A DNA stretch of 38,095 nucleotides from an uncultured bacterium (GTDB lineage: Bacteria > Cyanobacteriota > Vampirovibrionia > Gastranaerophilales > Gastranaerophilaceae), in the NCBI GenBank assembly GCA_902782905.1, contig CACZPB010000008.1, positions 1 to 38,095 of the forward strand. Direction: 5' to 3'. Below the pieces are notes generated by a model. That model was given only the letters and a program-made list of their open reading frames with translations. It was not told the DNA's origin and searched no databases. Of the stretch, positions 16,889 to 24,362 are shown piece by piece. Within the stretch, counting starts at the first letter, position 1. Every line of letters starts with the position of its first letter. Position numbers and translations under genes: made by a program.

Positions 16889-17449
16889 CTATTTCAAGCA
16901 GTACTTTTTAGCGCACCCAAACATAGAGTCCACAAGTTCCGTGTTTGAATAAATATTCATTCCGGCAGATGTAAGAACTTGTTTCATTCTGTTTTCCCAA
17001 ATAGTGTAAATCTCATCCTGAGGCATGCCGAGTGTCTTCCCGATTAGTTGAAGCTCTTTGTAGTCAATAGGGACAGGCAGTGCTCCTCTAAGCATATCAA
17101 CTACATCAAGTCGTTTCTTTCTGGGGAAAGATTTTAGGAAAGAGACTGTTGATAGCTTATTATCTTTCATATACTCTTTTATAATTTCTACGGCTTCGTC
17201 AATCAAAATCGGTTCTTGTGGGATTTTGTATTCGTCAAATTCTTCAGGAGCAATATCCATAACAGTGGCAATTCTCTCCAGAGTAGTGCTTCTTGTAGAG
17301 AAAGGGACTGTCTCATCAATTAGATTGTATACATAAGAAAGAGTTACTCCAATCATCTCTGCAAAATCTCTTTTATGGAGCGCATTCTTATCAAGAAACT
17401 TTGATACTTTATCCGAACTCTTTTGCGGAATTATTTGTTTAGTTTTCAT
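16889..17449 (-). CDS. XRE-family helix-turn-helix regulator
   Basis: The 186-residue protein has a Cro/CI-type helix-turn-helix at about residues 18-75 (KRDFAEMIGVTLSYVYNLID, then TLERIATVMDIAPEEFDEY). The C-terminal part (about 100-165, FPRKKRLDVVDMLRGALPVP, then LQLIGKTLGMPQDEIYTIWE) looks like a second helical domain of similar design. It is probably a DNA-binding regulator. GAGGT precedes the ATG. It is divergent from the helicase at 17626, and the 176-bp intergenic region carries A/T palindromes that could be its operators. Its targets are not known. Confidence 0.8.
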   Translation of the reverse strand: MKTKQIIPQKSSDKVSKFLDKNALHKRDFAEMIGVTLSYVYNLIDETVPFSTRSTTLERIATVMDIAPEEFDEYKIPQEPILIDEAVEIIKEYMKDNKLSTVSFLKSFPRKKRLDVVDMLRGALPVPIDYKELQLIGKTLGMPQDEIYTIWENRMKQVLTSAGMNIYSNTELVDSMFGCAKKYCLK

Positions 17450-17510
17450 TTTTGTACCTCACTTTTGACTTAGGATTTGTGCAATTTTAAGTTAATAGAT
17501 TTAAAAATTT

Positions 17511-17560
17511 TTTATAACCCCGCTCTATCCCTCAAAAAGGATAATTAAAAAATTTTTTAA
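17511..17560. promoter_or_regulatory. A/T palindromes in the divergent XRE/helicase intergenic region
   Basis: A perfect 16-bp palindrome, TTAAAAAATTTTTTAA, lies at 17545-17560 and a near copy, TTAAAAATTTTTTA, at 17511-17524, 34 bp apart (close to an integral number of helical turns). They are candidate operators for the adjacent regulator, but the whole region is very AT-rich, so chance is a real alternative. Confidence 0.35.
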
Positions 17561-17625
17561 AATTACAATTATTTAAATAGCAAATTTTATATTCAGAGGT
17601 TTTAGATTATTTAAGGAAATCTCAA

Positions 17626-19953
17626 ATGGTAAAAATAGCATCTGTAGGTCAAAATTTTTTAATCGGAATTAAGAAGCTCAGAAGCAGAGCCGGCGAAAAT
17701 TTTATAAGCTCTCCTTCCGCAAGTTCCGGATATCTACCTGTTACAGCATCAGCAGTTGCAGCAGGCATGATGGTCTCAGGTAAGTGCAAAAATTTTTATA
17801 ATACGCTTGATAAAAATTATTTTCAGCTAAAAACCAATCCTGAAACAGGTTATCCTTACGAGCCCGATGTTTTTCAAACAACAGCTGCAAATCACCTGTT
17901 TCTTGGAGATGATGTCATTGTGACAGCTCCGACAGGTACAGGAAAAACCGCAATCGCAGAGTACATTATGACCAAGAACTTGAACGAGGGTAAGCGTACT
18001 TTTTATACAACACCTCTAAAAGCTTTAAGTAACGAAAAATTTAGAGATTTTTGTAAGACTTACGGCGAAAATAATGTAGGTCTCTTAACAGGTGATACAA
18101 AGATTAATACAAAAGCACCAATAATCATCATGACAACAGAAGTTTACAGAAATATGGCAACTTCCGCTTATTTTGATAAAACCAAAAATCTTCCCAAAGA
18201 TTTGAAAACAGTAATTTTTGACGAGCTTCAATATCTGGGCGATGTTGATAGAGGCGGTGTGTGGGAAACATCAATCATGCTTACCCCAAACGATGTCCAA
18301 ATGCTCTCACTCTCAGCAACTGCTAAAAATGCAGAAAAGATTAACGATTGGATTGCATCGATAAGAAACCAGAAAGCTCTGGGAATAACGGCTGACGGGA
18401 ATTATCATACAAATCCTTCCCCTAAACCCAGAAGTGTTTGGATAGATGTGCCCTCTAAAAACAGGCACGTGCCTTTAGATATTACGATGGAGCATGTATC
18501 TCCGGACGGGAGCAAAAAAACTCCGAATAAAACAAAAAAGAAAAATTCCGAAGATTTTAAAAAAGCGCTTAGTTTAAAAACCAATATTTCAACATACAAA
18601 TACCTTACAAAAAATCTAAACGATGCAGGAAAGCTTCCCGCAATTTATTTTATATTCTCAAAAAAAGATTCAAGAGCTCTTTTGAGCTATTTTGAAGAGT
18701 TTGGTGATACTCTGACAACAGAGAGTGAACGAAAAGAAATTCAAGCAACAATAGATAAATACATTAATGAGGGTAAGTACTTAGGCGAGAGTCTAAATAA
18801 AGAGGCTATGCTAAAAGGTTATGCTACGCACAATGCCGGCATGCTTCCCATGCAAAAACAGCTTGTAGAGGAACTGTTCCAGCGAAAACTTCTAAAAGTT
18901 GCCGTTGCAACAGAAACATTATCGGCGGGTATTAATATGCCTGCGAAAACCACAGTTATTACCTCAGTAAGAAAGCCTGCATCCTTAGGTGATGAGCTGG
19001 GTGACGGGAAAAGAAACCTTACTCCGAATGAATTTCACCAAATGGCAGGCAGAGCAGGCAGGCGCGGTATAGACAAACAGGGGTACTGTATTCCGCTCAG
19101 TTGTAACAAGGCTCAAACCGCAATTATTGAAGATTTAATTGCGTCACCTTCCAACAACCTGAAAAGCAACTTCAAGTTCGATTACGCATTTGTTGCAAAC
19201 TATATGGCTATGTTTGAAGGAAGCGATGAAGTCAAAAACTTTATTAAACGTACATTTTTTGCTCAAGGAAATGAGCACAAGGCTAATGCGCTTATTAAAG
19301 AATTTAATATTAAGAGAGATATCTTGGAAGGAGACGGGTATATTCAGGGGCAAAAATTAACCCTCAAGGGTGAGCTTTTGAGAAAAATTAACGGGTATGA
19401 ACAAATCCCCGTGATTAATTTTATTGCAGATAAAAAACTTGCAAATTTGAATACCGAGGAGCTGGCAGCTATAGTCGGCGGTATGGCAAATGTTGCTTAC
19501 AAAGATTCTTTGAGGGCGCGAGAGACAATATTTTCACTGGATGGAGAATTGAGTGAAAAAGCCGAAACCGTCAGTGATGAATTAAATGAAGAAATAAAAT
19601 CTTATTCGGAAAGAGTCAGTGAGCTAAATCCAAATATAACTATGGAAGTCGATTCCAATGTTATAAAGCATCTTTATGAATGGGCAAAACTGAATTCCGA
19701 AAATGAAAACGGCGTATCTAACTGGCGAAAACTATATACCGGTGAGCTTAAAGACACAATCAGAGATGAAGGAACTCTGTTTAAGGAAATAATGATGACA
19801 GTAGATTTGATGAAGCAAATGATTGGCATTTGCGAAACAGGCGAGTATTTAAGTTCGGAAGAAGATAAAAAATATTACGCAGAACTTAGGGAAAAACTCT
19901 GTGATGCAATAAATCTATTGTACAGAGAACCTGTGGGGGGTAAATGTAATTAG
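17626..19953 (+). CDS. Ski2-like superfamily 2 helicase with a lineage-type N-terminal extension
   Basis: The 775-residue protein is a Ski2/HelY-type DExH helicase. Motif I is at 101-108 (APTGTGKT), Ia is TTPLKALSNEKF, and motif II is DELQ at 199-202 within FDELQYLGDVDRGGVWE. Motif III is SATAKN, motif V is ATETLSAGINMPAKT and motif VI is QMAGRAGRRGID at about 472-483. These enzymes unwind RNA using ATP. The N-terminal 60 residues (MVKIASVGQNFLIG, then a hydrophobic TASAVAAGMMVSG) are extra. Motif II has Gln where Ski2 proteins have His. AAGGA lies 8 nt before the ATG. The last codons (GGKCN-stop) are formed by the first unit of a tandem repeat that continues downstream. Confidence 0.9.
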   Translation: MVKIASVGQNFLIGIKKLRSRAGENFISSPSASSGYLPVTASAVAAGMMVSGKCKNFYNTLDKNYFQLKTNPETGYPYEPDVFQTTAANHLFLGDDVIVTAPTGTGKTAIAEYIMTKNLNEGKRTFYTTPLKALSNEKFRDFCKTYGENNVGLLTGDTKINTKAPIIIMTTEVYRNMATSAYFDKTKNLPKDLKTVIFDELQYLGDVDRGGVWETSIMLTPNDVQMLSLSATAKNAEKINDWIASIRNQKALGITADGNYHTNPSPKPRSVWIDVPSKNRHVPLDITMEHVSPDGSKKTPNKTKKKNSEDFKKALSLKTNISTYKYLTKNLNDAGKLPAIYFIFSKKDSRALLSYFEEFGDTLTTESERKEIQATIDKYINEGKYLGESLNKEAMLKGYATHNAGMLPMQKQLVEELFQRKLLKVAVATETLSAGINMPAKTTVITSVRKPASLGDELGDGKRNLTPNEFHQMAGRAGRRGIDKQGYCIPLSCNKAQTAIIEDLIASPSNNLKSNFKFDYAFVANYMAMFEGSDEVKNFIKRTFFAQGNEHKANALIKEFNIKRDILEGDGYIQGQKLTLKGELLRKINGYEQIPVINFIADKKLANLNTEELAAIVGGMANVAYKDSLRARETIFSLDGELSEKAETVSDELNEEIKSYSERVSELNPNITMEVDSNVIKHLYEWAKLNSENENGVSNWRKLYTGELKDTIRDEGTLFKEIMMTVDLMKQMIGICETGEYLSSEEDKKYYAELREKLCDAINLLYREPVGGKCN

Positions 19954-20079
19954 TTCGGATTAGGGACTACAAACATATCGTCCTTCGGGGGGGGGTAAAT
20001 GTACTTGGTTTGGATTAGGGACTACAAATATATCGTCCTTCGGGGGTAAATGTACTTGGTTTGGATTATGGACTACAAA
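19935..20079 (+). repeat. Three tandem units of about 51-55 bp, overlapping the helicase 3' end
   Basis: Each unit is a G-run followed by TAAATGTACTTGGTTTGGAT, then TAGGGACTACAAATATATCG and TCCTTC. Unit starts are at 19935 (G6), 19987 (G9) and 20042 (G5, truncated after GGACTACAAA at 20079). The 46-bp cores are nearly identical and the G-run length varies. The first unit supplies the final codons and stop of the helicase. Confidence 0.85.
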
Positions 20080-20152
20080 AGTTATGGCGATTCTTCGGAC
20101 TTCGTTTAAATCAATACAAAACCCGTCTAATCTTTTTCCTCAGAATGACGAT
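20077..20152 (-). repeat. Dispersed intergenic element, copy A
   Basis: It is bounded by AAAAGTTATGGCGATTCTTCG-type sequence (20077-20097) and CTCAGAATGACGAT (20139-20152). Read on the minus strand it is ATCGTCATTCTGAG...CGAAGAATCGCC. The same two ends occur at 29146-29199 with a different, shorter middle. It resembles the GTCATTCTGAG/GAAGAATC interspersed elements seen in many draft bacterial genomes. Confidence 0.65.
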
Positions 20153-20245
20153 AAAAGCAAGTAGCACATTATCTTGAACGTTGATTTTTAGTAATTATAT
20201 TAGTTTTTGTCGGCATACCTGCCCAACAATAACGTGTATTATAAG

Positions 20246-20281
20246 CTGGATTGCTTCGACCTAATCGGTCTCGCAATGACG
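20246..20281. repeat. Imperfect palindromic element GGATTGCTTCG...TCTCGCAATGACG
   Basis: GGATTGCTTCGACC (20248-20261) is partly complementary to GGTCTCGCAATGACG (20267-20281): TTGC pairs with GCAA and GACC with GGTC. On the minus strand it reads GTCATTGCGAG...CGAAGCAATCC, a variant of the GTCATTCTGAG...CGAAGAATC element next to it, so it is probably another member of the same interspersed family. Confidence 0.6.
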
Positions 20282-20333
20282 CGTCGGACTTGTAGGTTTT
20301 ACGCCAAGCTAATATATTTACCCCTTTACCCCT

Positions 20334-21347
20334 TTAAACTTCTACAATCCAACCTTCGGGAGCTTCAATTCTGCCCATCTGAATTCCTGTCAATGTGTCA
20401 TACAGCTTTTGTGTGATTTCGCCGACTTTTTCCATTCCCGACGGGAAGCAAATTTCTTTACCGTGATCAACAACTTTGCCGACAGGAGAAAGTACCGCCG
20501 CAGTACCGCATAGAGCACATTCCTTGAATTCGGCAAGTTCTTCTTTATAAATTTCTCTTTCTTCGGTTTCAAGTCCTAAATATTTTTGTGCAACATACAT
20601 TAGCGAACGACGGGTAATCGAAGGTAATATTGTGTTTGATTTTGGTGTAACAACTTTGTTGTCTTTTGTTACAAAAATAATGTTTGCGCCGCCTGTTTCT
20701 TCAACCTTTGTTCTCGTTGCCGAATCAAGGTACATGTTTTCGTCGTACCCTTGGTTGTGTGCGTCTACAATTGCGTGCAGGCTCATTGCGTAATTCAGTC
20801 CCGCCTTGACATGCCCTGTGCCATGAGGAGCCGCCCTGTCAAAATCAGGAACCCTAAGTGTAATAGGTTTAGCTCCGCCCTTAAAATAAGGTCCTACGGG
20901 AGCTACAAAAATTCTGAATTGGTACTCAGTTGCCGGCTTTACGCCCATTACTGGGTTTGTACCAAACATATACGGTCTTATATAGAGAGTTGCTCCGCTT
21001 CCGTACGGCGGAACCCAATCTATATTTGCTTTAACAACTTTTTTTACAGCTTCGATAAATCTGTCCTCAGGGAATGGAGGCATCTCTAATCTTTTTGCAC
21101 TCTCAATCATTCTCTTGGCGTTCATATCCGGTCTGAAGCAAACGACCTTGTTATCTGCCGTTCTATATGCTTTGAGACCCTCAAAACATGTTTGTGCATA
21201 TTGAAAAACACATGCGCATTCGTTGAGTACAACATTTGCATCTTCTGTTATGCTTCCCTTATCCCACATGCCATCCTTGAAATTTGAAACATAACGATAA
21301 TCAGTTTTTGTATATCCAAAACCTAAGTTTTTCCAATCGATATCCAT
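20334..21347 (-). CDS. ilvE: Branched-chain amino acid aminotransferase
   Basis: The 337-residue protein is a fold type IV PLP enzyme of the BCAT-II size class. The substrate-loop region VFQYAQTCFEGLKAYR (about 47-62) is followed by the Schiff-base Lys181 in GTGHVKAGLNYA. The conserved ETGGANIIFV and CGTAAVLSPVG segments bind the cofactor phosphate. It interconverts leucine, isoleucine and valine with their 2-oxo acids, using 2-oxoglutarate/glutamate. GAGGA lies about 10 nt before the ATG. It stands alone, divergent from the GT5-like gene, with repeats downstream. Confidence 0.94.
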   Translation of the reverse strand: MDIDWKNLGFGYTKTDYRYVSNFKDGMWDKGSITEDANVVLNECACVFQYAQTCFEGLKAYRTADNKVVCFRPDMNAKRMIESAKRLEMPPFPEDRFIEAVKKVVKANIDWVPPYGSGATLYIRPYMFGTNPVMGVKPATEYQFRIFVAPVGPYFKGGAKPITLRVPDFDRAAPHGTGHVKAGLNYAMSLHAIVDAHNQGYDENMYLDSATRTKVEETGGANIIFVTKDNKVVTPKSNTILPSITRRSLMYVAQKYLGLETEEREIYKEELAEFKECALCGTAAVLSPVGKVVDHGKEICFPSGMEKVGEITQKLYDTLTGIQMGRIEAPEGWIVEV

Positions 21348-21476
21348 TTTTTCTTAATCCTCTCCCCTGTAAAATCATTATACTACAAAGAAAGGTGCGA
21401 AAACACAACTTTTTAACATACTTGCAAAATTTTTATTTTAAGTGTAGTCTTATAGAGTGTCTTAATAAAAGTTTAC

Positions 21477-21492
21477 TTAACAATTCTTAACA
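21477..21492 (+). repeat. Direct repeat TTAACA x2, period 10, upstream of the GT5-like gene
   Basis: TTAACA at 21477-21482 and 21487-21492 in the 228-bp ilvE/GT5 intergenic region, within CTTAACAATTCTTAACATTT. It resembles the TTTACA pair at rnpA and the TTGTAACAA pair at 6626. It could be tandem half-sites for a response regulator. The rest of this intergenic region is AT-rich, with TATATATATAAG near 21534-21545 as a possible -10 region. Confidence 0.35.
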
Positions 21493-21575
21493 TTTTAAGT
21501 GTTTTTTGTAAAAAATTCTGTGTGTATTGTTTTTATATATATAAGTAGAAAAATTGTGTGTAAAAGGAGTTCTTT

Positions 21576-24362
21576 ATGAAAATTAATGCGGTTGGTGTTG
21601 ATTATTCATCGGGTGCAAATAGAGTAACAAGAAGCAAAACAGTTTCTAAAGCTCAAAATTTTCAAGGTGCGGGGCTTTCAAAGATTTCTTTCAAAGGCGG
21701 TAATAAGGATCAAGCAATTTTGTTTGTTGCAGAAACAAAACCTTATTTCCAAGCAGGCGGTGTTGCTACCGTTATGGAAGACTTAAGAGGGCTGAGAGTT
21801 TCCGATAAAGACCCTTATATAGACAATGAATTCAAAAAAACACACGAATTTTACGCGCAAAAAAATAAAGCAATTGTAGATTCATTCTATAACGGACAAA
21901 AGATATTTGATAAAGATACGGGGCTGCACGTTGAGACAGTCGTGCCAAAAATCCCCGAAGGTTTGCCTGAGGATAGTCCTTTTAAAAAATACGAAGGCAA
22001 GTACTTTATGACTAATAATCAAAATTTTCAAAAGTATGCTGATTTAAAAACATTCTTTGAAAAAGAAAGCAGCACCATAAATAAGAATTTATGGATTTTG
22101 GAAGATGTAACAGGCGGAAAGAAAAAACTTGATTTCGGCGGACTCGGTGAGTCAGAAATTAAGTTGTTCCAAGTATTCAGAGAAGACAAAGGCGTTTTAA
22201 AACCAACTCACGACTTTAAGGTGTTCACTGATGTTATGGCATCTTGGCCGAAACCATACTCAGGCGGCGGATATTCTACTGTTCCGGGGGCTTTGGCTCA
22301 AACTTGGATTGGTGACGGTGATGCTAAAGCTGCAAAGGCATTCGTTGAATTACTGCCGAGAATTACAGAGGTTGTAAGTCAGGAAGGTTACAAGTTTGAT
22401 CCTGAAACAATTATGCTTAACGACTCACAGGCAGCTTATGCTACAGAATATATGGCTGAAAAAGCTTCCGGCGGCGGTGAGTTCTGGAAAGGTAAAAAAC
22501 CGACTCTTGTAGGTCACAACCTCGGCGACGGATATATTCAAAGAACATCTTATATGAATATGTTCGTGAATGTTGCCGATAAAGAGCTTAGAAACTATAT
22601 TTACAATGACCCTGAATACGCAAAAGCAGCCAAAGAAGGTCAAGAAGCCGTAAACAAATATTTTGAAAAATTAATACCTCAAGAAATGAAGGATACTCAA
22701 GGCGGTGTAAGTCCGTTTAAGAACTCGCTTTATTATGCTCAAAAAGGTTATATGCCTACAATCTCGACAGTATCAGAGTTGTATGGCGAAAAACTTGCAA
22801 CTGATCCTCAGTTTGCGGCAGGAACATATCAATATTTGAGCAAACTTGCAGCAGATGATAAGTTTGTAGGTATCCTAAATGCTTTTGAAAACGTTGACAT
22901 GGATCCGAGAACAACAGGTGTCACAGGATATTACAAAGAATACAAGCTTCCTGATTCAAACTTAACAATAAAACCTCTTTTGACGTATGACGGCGAAAAA
23001 GTTAAAGAAGGCTCTATTGATGTTAACTACATAAGAGATGTTAAGCGTCAAAACAAGGCAAATTTGTTGGAAAGATTTGACAAAGAGGTGCTTAATAAAT
23101 TAACAGCTCTTAAGGATGTAAAAGGTCATGAAAAAGATTTCAACATGGTCATCGCAGGACTTCCTGACAAAAACGCAAAAGTATACGGTTATATAAGCAA
23201 AGAAATAATAGAAGAAGCTAAAAAACCAAACAGCAGAGTTAAAATGCTTGCAGGTTGGGGAAGAAGCGATGCTCAAAAAGCGCTTGATTCAAGCTTGCAA
23301 TCATTTATCAATTACGTTAAAAAATACGGAAAAGAAGATCCTTATTCTGTAATGTTTGTTGGCGGTCCGACAGCGGATGAGACAAAAAAATGTATAGATA
23401 TTTTAGAAAAATACAAAAACGACCCTGCTGTGGCAGGAAGAGTAGTATTCATAGACAGTTTCTTACCGGCAAAACCGTTTGCCAGTGCAGCTGACTTTAC
23501 GGTGTTCCCGTCAAGATTTGCTCCTTGCGAGTTAACCGATTTGGAATCTATGAAGGTATTTTCTTCTCCAATTGTTTCAAATTGTCAGGGACTTGCTCAA
23601 AAGAACTTTGACCCAAGCTTTGCGGGAGAACTCGAGAAAGCAACAGGGTATAAGACAAAGCATGAATACTTTATGCCTTTAGAAGAAATCAGAAACAGTC
23701 TTGAAGATGCTGATAAAGCAAAACTGGATAAAGCTGTAGAGAAGTTTAAAAAATCAATTTCCGAACCTTATGAACTGGCTCACGGCGGAGAAAAAATGCC
23801 TGAGGAGATGATTAATAAAAAAATCTTAACTGATGGCGGTTTGAATTACAGATACAATTTTGAAGTATTGAGACCGTTCCGTGACAGCGTTATCGAAAAA
23901 GAATTAACAGATTGTTATCGCAGAGCCTTAATTGAGGACAGAGGCAAAGAAATTCAAGATAATATGATTAGAAATCATATAAATATGCACACGGATTGGG
24001 AAAGAAACGGTGCTCTCAAAGCTGACGGTATGTCATCTGCTGCTAAGTACAGAAAATACCACTTCCAAAGAGATGGTAAAGAAATCGCAAAAAATGAAAC
24101 TTTGCTTGAAAAATTGAGAGACAATTGCAAAGATGCAATCGAAAGAGCTAAAAAAGATATGCGCCTGAGAAGGGGCGAAAACGTTTCCTTCGGCGAAAAA
24201 CTAAAAGAATTTGCGCACTCAAAAGGCGGAAAATGGACTCTCGGTATTGCAGGCGGTTCAGCAATAGCGGCTGCTCTCGGATATATCGGCTACAAAACAG
24301 GATGGCTTTCTCCAAAATTTGAAGAAGATAAAAAAGAAGGTCACGCATCTCTGGTAGCTTAA
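21576..24362 (+). CDS. GT5-type (glycogen/starch synthase-like) protein with leader and C-terminal anchor; catalytic residues altered
   Basis: The 928-residue protein is a divergent GT-B glycosyltransferase of the GT5 type. ILFVAETKPYFQAGGVATVM (48-67) aligns with the start of GlgA. AGWGRSDAQK (559-568) matches the R-x-x-x-QK phosphate-binding segment and PSRFAPCELTDLESM (645-659) the sugar-binding loop. GlgA has Lys in K-T-G-G and Glu in F-E-P-C-G-L-T; here these are Gln59 and Ala649, while Glu657 is kept. The first 45 residues form a leader (MKINAVGVDY, then ISFKGG at 37-42). A hydrophobic segment near 886-908 (WTLGIAGGSAIAAALGYIGY) may anchor the C-terminus. AAAGGAG supports the start. Glucan synthesis or binding is a family inference. 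The stop overlaps the convergent GGDEF gene (TTAA). Confidence 0.8.
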   Translation: MKINAVGVDYSSGANRVTRSKTVSKAQNFQGAGLSKISFKGGNKDQAILFVAETKPYFQAGGVATVMEDLRGLRVSDKDPYIDNEFKKTHEFYAQKNKAIVDSFYNGQKIFDKDTGLHVETVVPKIPEGLPEDSPFKKYEGKYFMTNNQNFQKYADLKTFFEKESSTINKNLWILEDVTGGKKKLDFGGLGESEIKLFQVFREDKGVLKPTHDFKVFTDVMASWPKPYSGGGYSTVPGALAQTWIGDGDAKAAKAFVELLPRITEVVSQEGYKFDPETIMLNDSQAAYATEYMAEKASGGGEFWKGKKPTLVGHNLGDGYIQRTSYMNMFVNVADKELRNYIYNDPEYAKAAKEGQEAVNKYFEKLIPQEMKDTQGGVSPFKNSLYYAQKGYMPTISTVSELYGEKLATDPQFAAGTYQYLSKLAADDKFVGILNAFENVDMDPRTTGVTGYYKEYKLPDSNLTIKPLLTYDGEKVKEGSIDVNYIRDVKRQNKANLLERFDKEVLNKLTALKDVKGHEKDFNMVIAGLPDKNAKVYGYISKEIIEEAKKPNSRVKMLAGWGRSDAQKALDSSLQSFINYVKKYGKEDPYSVMFVGGPTADETKKCIDILEKYKNDPAVAGRVVFIDSFLPAKPFASAADFTVFPSRFAPCELTDLESMKVFSSPIVSNCQGLAQKNFDPSFAGELEKATGYKTKHEYFMPLEEIRNSLEDADKAKLDKAVEKFKKSISEPYELAHGGEKMPEEMINKKILTDGGLNYRYNFEVLRPFRDSVIEKELTDCYRRALIEDRGKEIQDNMIRNHINMHTDWERNGALKADGMSSAAKYRKYHFQRDGKEIAKNETLLEKLRDNCKDAIERAKKDMRLRRGENVSFGEKLKEFAHSKGGKWTLGIAGGSAIAAALGYIGYKTGWLSPKFEEDKKEGHASLVA

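Larger units (their letters stand above)
19954..20333. other. Gene-free stretch filled with repeats
   Basis: No credible gene is present in these 380 bp. They hold the helicase-end tandem repeat, two interspersed palindromic elements (20077-20152, 20246-20281) and, just before the ilvE stop, two TTTACCCC octamers (20317-20332). No tRNA-like cloverleaf was seen. Confidence 0.7.

Noticed and set aside
20246..20281. Rho-independent terminator or tRNA remnant
   Set aside because: The stem is short and imperfect, there is no T-run, and no T-loop or acceptor-stem pattern. It fits the interspersed element family better.
24359..24362. Overlapping stop codons at convergent gene ends (also 15161-15164)
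   Set aside because: TTAA and TTAG overlaps are common in compact genomes and need no special explanation.
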